Source of the DNA: an uncultured bacterium | GTDB lineage: Bacteria > Patescibacteriota > Minisyncoccia > Phycocordibacterales > UBA9973 | Reading direction: 5' to 3' | DNA length: 34,985 bases | Assembly (NCBI GenBank): GCA_903929735.1 | Contig: CAIYVW010000031.1 | Span: 1-34,985, forward strand | Shown: piece by piece, positions 1 through 9,345 of the stretch | Numbering within the stretch: the first letter of the stretch is position 1 | How the letters are laid out: each line of letters starts with the position of its first letter | Notes under the pieces: model-generated | Databases searched by the model: none | What the model was told of the DNA's origin: nothing | Seen by the model: the letters and a program-made list of their open reading frames with translations, nothing else | Translations under genes and position numbers: made by a program

Positions 1-10
1 ATATTGACTT

Positions 11-27
11 ATACCCCTAGGGGGTAT
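11..27. promoter_or_regulatory. Putative CsoR operator (ATACCCC-TAG-GGGGTAT inverted repeat) over the csoR promoter
   Basis: Perfect 7-bp inverted repeat ATACCCC/GGGGTAT with 3-nt centre, between a TTGACT -35-like box (4-9) and TATAAA (25-30); resembles the GC-rich pseudo-palindromes bound by CsoR-family repressors and precedes a csoR-like gene. Confidence 0.75.
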
Positions 28-39
28 AAACTATATTAT

Positions 40-300
40 ATGAATAATAATCAAAAACTTATAAAGCGTTTAAAAATAATTGAAGGGCAAGTGAGAGGTT
101 TACAAGATATGATAGAGAAAGGAACTTATTGTATAGACATTATTACTCAGACTTCTGCTGTAAAACAAGCTCTATCGGGAGTAGAAGATGCCCTTATGGA
201 AAGTCACCTAGGCACTTGCCTAGTCCACCAAATTCAAAAAGGCCAAACAAAAAAGGCTACAGAGGAGATATTGAAAGTTTATGGACTTAAAAGAAAATAA
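40..300 (+). CDS. csoR: CsoR/FrmR-family (DUF156) copper-sensing transcriptional repressor
   Basis: MNNNQKLIKRLKIIEGQVRGLQDMIEKGTYCIDIITQTSAVKQAL...HLGTCL is typical of the family; Cys and HxxxC ligand residues present. The TTG start at 4 in the ORF track lies in the promoter; ATG at 40 is the likely start. Confidence 0.9.
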   Translation: MNNNQKLIKRLKIIEGQVRGLQDMIEKGTYCIDIITQTSAVKQALSGVEDALMESHLGTCLVHQIQKGQTKKATEEILKVYGLKRK

Positions 301-310
301 GAAGCTCCAC

Positions 311-379
311 AAATTATATTATAAAAAAGTCCTCGGATGAAGTAGGACGAGGGGCCAGACATTTTTTATAAAATAATTT
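311..379 (+). repeat. Long-stem hairpin element E (conserved apex, shares core with the element inside truB)
   Basis: Arm AAATTATATTATAAAAAAGTC (311-331) pairs with GACATTTTTTATAAAATAATTT (358-379) with one mismatch and a bulged A; apex CTCGGATGAAGTAGGACGAGGGGCCA. Confidence 0.75.
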
Positions 380-395
380 ATTACGCTTTAAATAA

Positions 396-2663
396 ATGAC
401 TACAAAAATTTACAAAATAAAAGGGATGCATTGTGCAAGCTGTGCTAGCATAATAGAGAAAACTTTAAAAAAAACTGAGGGTGTTGAATCCGTAGAAGTT
501 AATTATGCAATAGAAACTACTAAAATAAATTTTGATAAAAACATAACTAATGCAAAAGTTCTTTCAGATAAAATAGAACCTTTAGGTTATTCTTTAATGA
601 TAGATGAAGATAAGCATTCTCGAAATAAAGTAATGAATAATCCAAAAGATGAAAAATTAAAAGAGCTAAAAGATATGAAGAATAAGCTTATGTCTGTCAT
701 TCCCCTAGCGATTATAAGTTTGTTTATTATGGGCTGGGATATTTTTGCTCAATTAAACACTGTAAGCAATATGCCAAATATATGGAAAGAATTTTTCCAT
801 CATCTACTACCTATTTTTGCTACATACACTATATTTGTTGTCGGTAAACCATATTTACTTGGTGTTTATCGTTTCCTTCGCTACGGTAAAGCAAATATGG
901 ATACTTTGATAGGAATCGGAACTTCTATTGCATTTTTATATAGCTTTATTGTTGGAGCATTTGAAGAAAGTCTGGCACCATATTTAAATGTAAATCAAAC
1001 ATATTTTGATGTGACTATTATCGTTATAACTTTTATCACATTGGGTAAATATCTAGAATTTAGATCAAAAATAAAAACAGGCGATGCTATAGAAAAGTTA
1101 TTAAATCTACAAGCTAAAACTGCACTAGTAATCCGCGATAAAAAAGAAGTTGAGATTTCAATTAATGAAGTTATTCATGGTGACTTTATAATAGTAAAGC
1201 CAGGTGGAATAATTCCCGTCGATGGAATTATTACCAATGGATCCTCTTTTATAGATGAAGCTATGATTACAGGTGAGCCCATACCAGTAGAAAAAAAAGT
1301 TGGAGATAAAGTAGTAGCTGGAACTCTAAATACAAATAGTTCTTTTACTTTCAAAGCTACAAAGATCGGATCAGAGACTTTTCTTGCACATATCATAAAA
1401 ATGGTAGAGAACGCTCAAGGCAGTCGTGCTCCGATACAAGCACTGGCTGACAAAATATCTAGCGTATTTGTTCCAGTAGTACTCGTAATTTCATTTTTAA
1501 CCCTTGTAATCTGGCTCACATTAGGAACTCATTACTTAGGATTTACTCATGCACTTTCACTTGGACTTATGTCATTTGTAGGTATCTTAGTGATAGCCTG
1601 CCCTTGTGCTCTTGGACTCGCGACTCCTACTGCTATCATCGTAGGTGTCGGACTTGGTGCTAAAGAAGGAATACTCATCAAAGATGCTGCAACTTTAGAA
1701 ATGCTACATAAGGTAGATTTAGTAGTCGTAGACAAAACAGGGACAATAACAAAAGGACATCCAGAATTAGTTAACTTTAAGAATTATTCTGATACAACTG
1801 ATGAAAATTTTATTTCTATAATAGCTTCACTTGAGAATAAATCTGAACACCCTATAGCTCATGCAATAATGAATTATTCCAAAGAAAAAAATATAAAAAT
1901 AAGTGAAATTTCAGATTTTGAAAATATAAAAGGAAAAGGATTGAAAGGGAAAATAGATGGTATAGAATATTTTGCAGGTAATACAAAACTTATAGAAGAC
2001 TTGAATTTAAAATTTGATAAAGATTTACTTGAAAAAGAAACATCTGAAGGTAAAACACCTATAATCCTAGCAAATAAAGATATAGTGATTGGTTTTATTA
2101 TGGTTTCAGATGCAATAAAACCAGAAGCAAAAGAAGCTGTACAAAATCTTCATAAAATTGGGGTTAAAACTATAATGCTCACAGGTGATAATAAAAATAC
2201 AGCAGAATATATAGGTAAAATAGTTGGAGTTGACGAGGTTATATCAGAAGTAACGCCAGAAGATAAACTAAATAAGATTATTGAACTACAGAAAAATGGT
2301 TATGTCGTTGCCATGACCGGGGATGGAATAAATGATGCACCATCCCTTGCTCAAGCAGACGTAGGTATAGCTATGGGTACAGGGACTGACGTCGCTATAG
2401 AGAGTGCGGGCATTACTCTTCTCCATGGAGATATATCCAAAATTGTTAAAGCTTTTAATTTATCAAAGTTAACAATGCATGGAATCAAACAAAATCTTTT
2501 CTGGGCATTTATATACAATATTATCGGCATACCGATAGCTGCAGGAATACTCTACCCTATTTGGGGGATTACACTCAATCCAATTTTTGCTGGTATGGCT
2601 ATGGCATTATCAAGTGTTTCTGTCGTCGGAAACTCATTGAGATTAAAAACTAAGAAAATTTAA
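396..2663 (+). CDS. copA: Copper-translocating P1B-type ATPase
   Basis: HMA motif [22 protein letters not shown] (CPC), [22 protein letters not shown] motif. Confidence 0.95.
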   Translation: MTTKIYKIKGMHCASCASIIEKTLKKTEGVESVEVNYAIETTKINFDKNITNAKVLSDKIEPLGYSLMIDEDKHSRNKVMNNPKDEKLKELKDMKNKLMSVIPLAIISLFIMGWDIFAQLNTVSNMPNIWKEFFHHLLPIFATYTIFVVGKPYLLGVYRFLRYGKANMDTLIGIGTSIAFLYSFIVGAFEESLAPYLNVNQTYFDVTIIVITFITLGKYLEFRSKIKTGDAIEKLLNLQAKTALVIRDKKEVEISINEVIHGDFIIVKPGGIIPVDGIITNGSSFIDEAMITGEPIPVEKKVGDKVVAGTLNTNSSFTFKATKIGSETFLAHIIKMVENAQGSRAPIQALADKISSVFVPVVLVISFLTLVIWLTLGTHYLGFTHALSLGLMSFVGILVIACPCALGLATPTAIIVGVGLGAKEGILIKDAATLEMLHKVDLVVVDKTGTITKGHPELVNFKNYSDTTDENFISIIASLENKSEHPIAHAIMNYSKEKNIKISEISDFENIKGKGLKGKIDGIEYFAGNTKLIEDLNLKFDKDLLEKETSEGKTPIILANKDIVIGFIMVSDAIKPEAKEAVQNLHKIGVKTIMLTGDNKNTAEYIGKIVGVDEVISEVTPEDKLNKIIELQKNGYVVAMTGDGINDAPSLAQADVGIAMGTGTDVAIESAGITLLHGDISKIVKAFNLSKLTMHGIKQNLFWAFIYNIIGIPIAAGILYPIWGITLNPIFAGMAMALSSVSVVGNSLRLKTKKI

Positions 2664-2665
2664 TT

Positions 2666-3697
2666 ATGGAAAATAAAAACAAAAAATATACTTTTCACGT
2701 AAATGGTATGCATTGCAACTCATGCGTATTACTCACAGAAAGTGAACTTAAAGATTTACCAAATATTACAAATGTAAAATCAAGTTTGAAAAATAATAGT
2801 ATCGAAGTTGAAGGAGACTTTGGAGACAAAGATCAGAACCAGATAGTAGATGAATTATCTACTGTTTTAAAATCTCAAGGATATACACTATCTTTAGAAA
2901 AACGAAAGAAAAATCATAATTGGTCAGACTTTAAGATAGCTATTCCCATAGCGATCCTTTTTATGGCTTTATTTATACTATTACAAAAAATAGGGTTAAT
3001 TAATCTAGTCAATACTTCTAAGATGAACTATGGTACTTCTTTCATAATTGGTATTATTGCTTCACTCTCTACTTGTATGGCCGTTGTCGGAGGGCTCGTC
3101 TTATCTATGTCTGCGACATTTGCTCGTGAAGGAGATAGAGTCAAACCTCAAATACTATTCCATGGAGGAAGAATTGTATCCTTCTTTATATTTGGTGGAA
3201 TTATAGGTGCCCTCGGAAGTGTCTTTACCTTAAACACCGGAGCTACTTTTGCATTAGGATTCTTCATAGGTATAGTCATGTTAATAATGGGAATAAACTT
3301 GCTTGATATTTTTGACTTCACAAAGAAAGCTCAAATCAGCATGCCGAAGTTCATTTCCAAAAGAGCTTTTGGTCTTTCAAAGTTAAATCACACTCTTACA
3401 CCTCTCCTTGTTGGTATTGCTACATTTTTCCTTCCATGCGGTTTTACTCAATCAATGCAGATATATACCCTATCAACTGGAAGCTTCTGGAATGGAGCGA
3501 TAACAATGCTAGCCTTTGCGCTTGGAACCTTACCAATACTAGCCATTACAAGTTTCAGTTCATTTAGTATAAAAGAAAGTTCCAAGTCGGGAATATTCTT
3601 CAAATCTGCTGGACTTATTGTTATACTTTTTGCGATAATGAATATATTAAACAGTTTAGTTATTATAGGATTAATCAAACCAATATTTAATTTTTAA
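2666..3697 (+). CDS. HMA domain fused to TauE/SafE (DsbD_2/UreH-like) membrane domain
   Basis: N-terminal NGMHCNSC heavy-metal-associated motif followed by about six hydrophobic segments with the PCGFTQSMQIYTL motif; 2 nt downstream of copA. Confidence 0.8.
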   Translation: MENKNKKYTFHVNGMHCNSCVLLTESELKDLPNITNVKSSLKNNSIEVEGDFGDKDQNQIVDELSTVLKSQGYTLSLEKRKKNHNWSDFKIAIPIAILFMALFILLQKIGLINLVNTSKMNYGTSFIIGIIASLSTCMAVVGGLVLSMSATFAREGDRVKPQILFHGGRIVSFFIFGGIIGALGSVFTLNTGATFALGFFIGIVMLIMGINLLDIFDFTKKAQISMPKFISKRAFGLSKLNHTLTPLLVGIATFFLPCGFTQSMQIYTLSTGSFWNGAITMLAFALGTLPILAITSFSSFSIKESSKSGIFFKSAGLIVILFAIMNILNSLVIIGLIKPIFNF

Positions 3698-3701
3698 TTA
3701 T

Positions 3702-4103
3702 ATGAAAAATACAACTATAGCTATTATCATAGCCTCTCTACTTATCATTTTTGCTATTGTCTTTACAAATGGAAGTTCAGATAAACAATCTCAAAGTTCT
3801 AACCAAGAAATACAAGCCAATAATGTTTCTATTAAAGACGGAGTACAAATAATAGAAATACAAGCAAAAGGTGGATATACGCCAAGGAAAAGTGTAGCTA
3901 AATCAGGAATTCCAACTATTTTACGCTTTAATACGAATGGTACGTTCGATTGTTCTTCTTCTGTTAGAATCCCTAGCATGAAAATATTTAAAAGTCTTCC
4001 CCAGTCTGGTACTACAGATATTGATCTAGGATCACAAAAAGTAAGCACCTTAGATGGTATATGTGGTATGGGAATGTACCCTTTTGAAATTTCTTTTATT
4101 TAA
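3702..4103 (+). CDS. Small membrane-anchored cupredoxin-like protein
   Basis: N-terminal TM/signal segment, then YTPRKSVAKSGIPTILRFNTNGTFDCSSSVRIPSM...GICGMGMYPFEISF (Cys/Met-rich ligand loop); last gene of copper operon. Confidence 0.65.
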   Translation: MKNTTIAIIIASLLIIFAIVFTNGSSDKQSQSSNQEIQANNVSIKDGVQIIEIQAKGGYTPRKSVAKSGIPTILRFNTNGTFDCSSSVRIPSMKIFKSLPQSGTTDIDLGSQKVSTLDGICGMGMYPFEISFI

Positions 4104-4111
4104 AGAAATTT
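4087..4111. terminator. Bidirectional AT-rich hairpin between convergent genes
   Basis: Perfect 10-bp inverted repeat AAATTTCTTT-TATTT-AAAGAAATTT spanning both stop codons. Confidence 0.55.
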
Positions 4112-4556
4112 ATTTTATAATTTGGTTTAAATCTCCTAAATAATAATCATTAAGCATATTTTGAGCATTAGAAGAATGACCTCTTCCTTTTGTTGTATTT
4201 GTAGCATTAGGGTCTTTCTTATCATAAGCTAAGGTCGCATCTGTCCCACAAGTAAGAGCCATAGCTCTATCTCCTCCTGGATGAGATCCAAAAAAGCTTG
4301 TAATATCATAAATTTTACCGTTAATTAATAACCAACAATCATTTTGATTATTATGCTTAGATAATTCTTCTATACTTAGGATTAAACTACCTCCCGAAGG
4401 ATTAATCTTTGTAATTGTATTTTTAATAAGATTAGCAGAAGAGACAACAGAAGACTGACTATTTTGTTTATTCTGATAAAAAACTAAACCTGCTGTAAGT
4501 ATAGATATTAAAACCACTCCAAATATAAATAATGATACTGTAGATAATTTTTTCAT
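4110..4556 (-). CDS. Membrane-anchored cytochrome b5-like heme-binding domain protein
   Basis: ELSKHNNQNDCWLLINGKIYDITSFFGSHPGGDRA...GRGHSSNAQNMLNDYYLGDL: HPGG motif and second-histidine region of the cytochrome b5 family. Confidence 0.85.
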   Translation of the reverse strand: MKKLSTVSLFIFGVVLISILTAGLVFYQNKQNSQSSVVSSANLIKNTITKINPSGGSLILSIEELSKHNNQNDCWLLINGKIYDITSFFGSHPGGDRAMALTCGTDATLAYDKKDPNATNTTKGRGHSSNAQNMLNDYYLGDLNQIIK

Positions 4557-4562
4557 CTTAAA

Positions 4563-5831
4563 TTAAAAGTTAAAATTTTCGTAATGAATTTTATTAATAT
4601 TAATACCTAAAGAAATAAACTGTTCCTTTAAACTATTCATTAAAATAGGAGGACCACAAAAGAAAATATCTTTATCAGCCAAACCACCACTTTCAGTTGA
4701 CATGATCTCTCCATTTATAAATCCTTTATCTTTAGTACTCCACAAATTAAATTTAAAATTAGGATTTTTTAAAGCTATATCTTGTAATTCTTTTACATAG
4801 ACAGCTTCTCCTTCTTCTTTAACACAGTAATAAAAATCTATATAATATTCTTCATTTAAAACCTGTGCCATACTATAAAAAGGTGTTATTCCTATACCTC
4901 CAGCAATCCAAATCTGATTTTTATTTGTAACATTTTTATAAGAAAAATTTCCATAAGGTCCATCCACAATGACATTGTCACCTTGTTTTAAATTAATTAA
5001 TGTTCCCGTGTAGTCACCAAGATTTTTTACTGTTATTTTTAAATTAGTATCTACATCTGAAGAAGATATTGAGAAAGGGTGAGACTCTGAACTTACTCCA
5101 GAACTTAAGAAGCTAAAGAAAGCAAACTGGCCAGACAAGTAAGTCATCATCTGTCCAAATGGCTCCATCTCTATTTCTAAAATATCTTTATTTAACTGTT
5201 TAACATTTTTTATATTATATTTAAATCTATTAATAGAAAATTTTTCCATTAAGAATTTCCTTAAAATTACAAACAATGCAAAAAGAGCTAGTATTAAAAT
5301 ATAATATCTCAATATATTATTCCTAGAAACATCACTTGATATAAGCATTGTATGTAAAATTGCAAATAAAAATGCTAACGTCATGAATTTATGAGAAATT
5401 TTCCAGACATTATATTTAATCTTTATATAGAAAGTGAGACTGATAAGGATTATCATTATCAGTAATGATAAAATACCCCAAGATATTGGCATATTTATAA
5501 ATGGAACAAAGAATAAAGCAGCTTCTCTAGTAGAAACAATTAAATATTTAATAACCAGAAAAAGAGGATGGAATAACATTAAAGAAAATGCAATTGAACC
5601 AATCTTACTATGGTTCACATAAACTTTATCTAATCCTTTGAAATACTTATCTAAGAATTTAAATCTCCCTGCTAATATAATATTTACAGAAAAAAGAACC
5701 ATACCAACAAGACCTGAAATTTGTCCTAAACTGGTAGTTATAGTATTAATATCTGAAAACCTACTACCAAGTGGTGACATTAATGACCAGATAAAAATAG
5801 GAAAAATTGATAAAAATATAATAATAGTCAT
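4563..5831 (-). CDS. Ferric reductase-like transmembrane/FAD-NAD(P)-binding oxidoreductase
   Basis: Paired heme histidines (HSKIGSIAFSLMLFH and HKFMTLAFLFAILH), HPFSISSS FAD motif, IWIAGGIGITPFYSM NAD(P) motif, FCGPP. Confidence 0.85.
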   Translation of the reverse strand: MTIIIFLSIFPIFIWSLMSPLGSRFSDINTITTSLGQISGLVGMVLFSVNIILAGRFKFLDKYFKGLDKVYVNHSKIGSIAFSLMLFHPLFLVIKYLIVSTREAALFFVPFINMPISWGILSLLIMIILISLTFYIKIKYNVWKISHKFMTLAFLFAILHTMLISSDVSRNNILRYYILILALFALFVILRKFLMEKFSINRFKYNIKNVKQLNKDILEIEMEPFGQMMTYLSGQFAFFSFLSSGVSSESHPFSISSSDVDTNLKITVKNLGDYTGTLINLKQGDNVIVDGPYGNFSYKNVTNKNQIWIAGGIGITPFYSMAQVLNEEYYIDFYYCVKEEGEAVYVKELQDIALKNPNFKFNLWSTKDKGFINGEIMSTESGGLADKDIFFCGPPILMNSLKEQFISLGININKIHYENFNF

Positions 5832-5879
5832 ACGTCGCCTATTATATCAGAATATTTGAATTTCTGTTATTATATACAT

Positions 5880-7259
5880 ATGGAAAATAAACAAAGAATT
5901 AATGTCTCTGGATATAGAGGAATCTGGGGCGACACTCTTACAAAAGAAGTTGTCATTTTATATACTCGTGCTTTTGTTTCATTTTTAAAAGAAAAGAATC
6001 CTAATCCTAAAATATTAATAGGTAGAGATGGACGTGAATCTGGACCTGAAATATTACAAATAATTCTGAATGAATTAAAAAATCTTGAAGTGGAAGGAAT
6101 TAATGGAGATGTACTCCCTACGCCCACTGTCCTATTCTCAGTTCGTAACCATTCATACTCTGGTGCTATTATAATCACTGCTAGCCATAACCCTATAGAA
6201 TACAATGGGCTAAAATTCGTAAATGACAAAGCTTTATTCACCATAAATGAAGAAGTTAAAACAATTAATAAATATTACGAAGAAGAAATAGAAAAATATA
6301 ATAAAGGAGAAACTAACATAGAGCAACCCAATAATACAGAGATAAAAATATCAGATATTTCATTCACAAAAGAACATGCGAACAAAATACTTGAAAATAT
6401 AAATGTTGAAGCTATCCGTGCAAAGAAATTTAAAGTGGCAGTAGATATGATAAATGCTTCTGCTTGTGTAATGGACCCTTACTTATTTGAACAACTTGGA
6501 GTAGAAATTTTTCCTTTAAATAATATTCCTAATGGTAAATTTGGACATAGACCAGAACCTCTTCGAGAAAACCTTGTTGATATAGAAAAATTAGTTATTG
6601 AAAAAGGAGTAGATGTTGGATTCGTCCATGATCCTGATGCAGATAGACTTGTAACTGTAACTGAAAAAGGAATAGTTGTATCAGAAGAGAATTCTATAGC
6701 ACTGGCGATAGAAAATATTTTAGCTAAGAACCCAGGAAAACCTATAGTATTAAATCTTTCTACATCACAAAGAGGTGCTGATGTAGCTAAAAAATACGGA
6801 AGTAAATGCTTTAGAACTAAAATAGGTGAAGGCTTTGTTGTAGAAGGAATGCTTAATCATAATGCAATCATAAGTGGAGAAGGAAATGGTGGGGTTATAT
6901 ACCCTACTATAAATACAGCACGTGATAGTTTTGTGGGACTTTCTCTTATACTTGAACTTATGGCTGAAAGGAATAAAAATATAAGTATATTAATGGAGGA
7001 ATTACCTCAATATATAATCAAAAAAGATAAATGGAGTGTAGTAGGAGTGAACTTACCAGATATATACACTAAATTAAAAACGATTTTCAAGGATGCTAAA
7101 TATGATGAACAAGATGGTATACGTTTTGATTTTCCAGATAGTTCATGGCTACATCTTCGACCTTCAAATACTGAACCAATAATAAGACTATTTGGTGAAG
7201 CTAAAGAGCAAGACAGAATTGATAAATTATTTGAAGAAGCAAAAAGTGTAATTATATAA
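5880..7259 (+). CDS. Phosphomannomutase/phosphoglucosamine mutase family (alpha-D-phosphohexomutase)
   Basis: TASHNP catalytic loop, HDPDADR metal site, RPSNTEPIIR phosphate-binding motif; ATG at 5880 preferred to the TTG at 5856. Confidence 0.9.
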   Translation: MENKQRINVSGYRGIWGDTLTKEVVILYTRAFVSFLKEKNPNPKILIGRDGRESGPEILQIILNELKNLEVEGINGDVLPTPTVLFSVRNHSYSGAIIITASHNPIEYNGLKFVNDKALFTINEEVKTINKYYEEEIEKYNKGETNIEQPNNTEIKISDISFTKEHANKILENINVEAIRAKKFKVAVDMINASACVMDPYLFEQLGVEIFPLNNIPNGKFGHRPEPLRENLVDIEKLVIEKGVDVGFVHDPDADRLVTVTEKGIVVSEENSIALAIENILAKNPGKPIVLNLSTSQRGADVAKKYGSKCFRTKIGEGFVVEGMLNHNAIISGEGNGGVIYPTINTARDSFVGLSLILELMAERNKNISILMEELPQYIIKKDKWSVVGVNLPDIYTKLKTIFKDAKYDEQDGIRFDFPDSSWLHLRPSNTEPIIRLFGEAKEQDRIDKLFEEAKSVII

Positions 7260-7264
7260 AACCT

Positions 7265-7316
7265 AAATTAAAATGAGACAAAGTATATAGTATTATACTT
7301 TGTCTCATTTTAATTT
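7265..7316. terminator. Bidirectional terminator, 23-bp perfect stem
   Basis: AAATTAAAATGAGACAAAGTATA / TATACTTTGTCTCATTTTAATTT with 6-nt loop, between convergent genes and overlapping the truB stop. Confidence 0.9.
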
Positions 7317-8155
7317 ATCCCATACTCTCCGACTCTAGTTCTAACTATCTTTAAAGCTAGAGCACCAATACCTAACTTCTCCCCTATCTCGTCGGCAATA
7401 CCTCGTACATAGACTCCACCCCCACAAGAAATTCTTAATTTAATTACAGGATATTTCTCTTTATCTTTATTATTTAATTCATTTTCCCAAATATTTATTA
7501 TTTCTTTCTGTCTAAAATCTCCAGAAACTTTTCCTATATCATCTTTTATTTTCTCTAATAAATCTTTTCCATATATCTCTTTTTCTTCTAAAATATCAAT
7601 ATTTTCAATAAACACATCATGAGATGGTATTTCTATTTCATCAAGTTTCCCTTCTCGAGCCCACATAAAAAGAGGTTTACCTTTTACTGTGCGAGAAGAA
7701 TAAGATGGATATGATTGTTTGATACGACCTATAAATTCAGGAATAATTTTTTGTATTTCGGGAATGAAATCAGGAAACATGTGATTTGAAATGGTCTGGC
7801 ACCGATCCACATTCCCCTCGTCCGAGAACCTTTCAAATCGCATGTTTTCTGATGGAATGACTTTATTAAAAAATTCTTTTGGTTTAGTTATCAATCCCAT
7901 CACATCATATGTATCAGTTTTAAAACCAAACAAAATATCTACTTCATATTCTTTTGGGAGACTTAAATATTCATCTTTCTTCAAGCATTCATCTCCAGTT
8001 AGTATCAAAAGTACTCCTTCTGCTAAAGGATCGAGTCTTCCTGCATATGTCATAGGGATAAATTTAAGATCTGGATTATCGTTTTTCAAGGTATTTATAC
8101 AATCTAGAGGAGTTTGGCCTGCCTTTTTATAAACATTAATTACCTTATTATGCAT
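7310..8155 (-). CDS. truB: tRNA pseudouridine(55) synthase TruB, with an internal insertion
   Basis: GRLDPLAEGVLLI catalytic motif, FGFKTDTYDVMG, SYPSYSSRTVKGKPLFMWAREG, RISCGGGVYVRGIADEIGEKL. Confidence 0.9.
   Translation of the reverse strand: MHNKVINVYKKAGQTPLDCINTLKNDNPDLKFIPMTYAGRLDPLAEGVLLILTGDECLKKDEYLSLPKEYEVDILFGFKTDTYDVMGLITKPKEFFNKVIPSENMRFERFSDEGNVDRCQTISNHMFPDFIPEIQKIIPEFIGRIKQSYPSYSSRTVKGKPLFMWAREGKLDEIEIPSHDVFIENIDILEEKEIYGKDLLEKIKDDIGKVSGDFRQKEIINIWENELNNKDKEKYPVIKLRISCGGGVYVRGIADEIGEKLGIGALALKIVRTRVGEYGIN
7773..7849 (-). repeat. Palindromic element F inserted in frame within truB
   Basis: GAAACATGTGATTTGAAAtGGT / ACCTTTCAAATCGCATGTTTTC arms flank a core that on the minus strand shares GTYCTCGGAYGARG...GCCAGAC with the element at 311-379; encodes SENMRFERFSDEGNVDRCQTISNHMFP. 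Confidence 0.7.
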
Positions 8156-8156
8156 A

Positions 8157-8185
8157 TTGCCATAGTAACATAGATATGCTAGTAT
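8157..8185 (+). promoter_or_regulatory. Promoter of infC operon (TTGCCA-17-TAGTAT, extended -10 TGCTAGTAT)
   Basis: -35 at 8157-8162, -10 at 8180-8185; same extended -10 as the ribosomal operon promoters. Confidence 0.65.
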
Positions 8186-8228
8186 TCAAGTTAGGTAGGT
8201 AATCTATTTATTTCTATCGGAAAATACA

Positions 8229-8735
8229 TTGCGAGAAAGAATCAACAATCAAATAAGAGCAACTGAGGTTCGTGTAATCTCAAACGAAGGTGTAAACCTT
8301 GGTGTTTTGAGTTTTAAAGATGCTTTTGCTATGGCCAACGAACAAGGCTTTGATTTGATTGAAATAACTCCTAATGCAAATCCTCCAATAGTTAAAATAG
8401 CAAATTTTGGTAAGTATCAATACGAACAAAATAAGAAGCAGAAAAAGGCTAAAGCAGGAGCTAAAACAACAGAAACCAAGTCTATTCAAATAAAGATTGG
8501 TACTGGAGAGAATGACCTTGCTCTTAAAGCCCGTAAAGCTTCAGAATGGCTTAAAGAAGGTCATCGTATTAAAGTAGAGCTGTTTCTTTCAGGACGCTCT
8601 AAGTATATGGCAGAGTCATTCCTTAAAGAACGTCTCGACCGAGTACTTCACCTTATAACAGAGAATTATAAAGTAGCAGAGGCCTATAGAAAAGGTCCCA
8701 AAGGTCCAACAATTACATTAGAAAGAGATAAGTAA
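8229..8735 (+). CDS. infC: Translation initiation factor IF-3 (TTG start)
   Basis: RERINNQIRATEVRVISNEGVNLGVLSFKDAFAMANEQGFDLIEITPNANPPIVKIANFGKYQYEQNKK is canonical IF-3; in-frame stop at 8196 and no ATG before it. Confidence 0.95.
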   Translation: MRERINNQIRATEVRVISNEGVNLGVLSFKDAFAMANEQGFDLIEITPNANPPIVKIANFGKYQYEQNKKQKKAKAGAKTTETKSIQIKIGTGENDLALKARKASEWLKEGHRIKVELFLSGRSKYMAESFLKERLDRVLHLITENYKVAEAYRKGPKGPTITLERDK

Positions 8736-8741
8736 ATATTT

Positions 8742-8933
8742 ATGAGTATAAAAACAAACAAATCATTAACAAAGCGTTTAAAAGTTACAAAAAATGGTAA
8801 GATTCTATCTCGTGCACCTGGATTTAATCATTTTAATGCTAAACAATCTCGTACTAAGCAATTAGCTGGAAAGAAAACAAATAATTTCCAAATCTCAAAC
8901 AAAAATAAGCGAACATATTTACCAAATGCTTAA
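8742..8933 (+). CDS. rpmI: 50S ribosomal protein L35
   Basis: KTNKSLTKRLKVTKNGKILSRAPGFNHFNAKQSRTKQ; operon position. Confidence 0.9.
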   Translation: MSIKTNKSLTKRLKVTKNGKILSRAPGFNHFNAKQSRTKQLAGKKTNNFQISNKNKRTYLPNA

Positions 8934-8962
8934 AAATAATTAATAATTACTAATTAAAATAT

Positions 8963-9304
8963 ATGACAAGAGTTAAAAGAGGAACAATAAAGAATAAACA
9001 CAGAAAGAATATCCTTGCGCAAACAAAAGGAATGCGTTTTGGTCGCAGTACAAAGAAAGCTCAAGCTAAAGATGCTTTAAGACATGCTGGTAATTATTCT
9101 TTCGCTCACCGTAAAGACAAGAAAGCTGATGCTAGAAGTCTATGGACTACACGTATTAATGCAGCTATTAGACCTTTTGAATTATCATACAGTAGATTCA
9201 TTGATGGACTTAAGAAAAAGAACATAGAAATAGACCGTAAAATTCTTTCAGACCTAGCAGTTAAGAATCCTGAAACATTTGCAAGAATAGTGAAAAGTAT
9301 CTAA
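8963..9304 (+). CDS. rplT: 50S ribosomal protein L20
   Basis: TRVKRGTIKNKHRKNILAQTKGMRFGRSTKKAQAKDALRHAGNYSFAHRKDKK; operon position. Confidence 0.95.
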   Translation: MTRVKRGTIKNKHRKNILAQTKGMRFGRSTKKAQAKDALRHAGNYSFAHRKDKKADARSLWTTRINAAIRPFELSYSRFIDGLKKKNIEIDRKILSDLAVKNPETFARIVKSI

Positions 9305-9305
9305 A

Positions 9306-9345
9306 TAAATTAAAAACCCCGACATGTGTCGGGGTTTTTAATTTA
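9306..9345. terminator. Bidirectional terminator with 19-bp perfect stem
   Basis: TAAATTAAAAACCCCGACA-TG-TGTCGGGGTTTTTAATTTA between convergent genes. Confidence 0.9.

Noticed and set aside
1175-1735. Antisense ORFs inside copA and similar antisense ORFs throughout (for example 3448-3678, 3791-4048, 5870-6244, 31229-31795)
   Set aside because: All lie opposite well-supported genes and show low-complexity or no family-like sequence; shadow ORFs.
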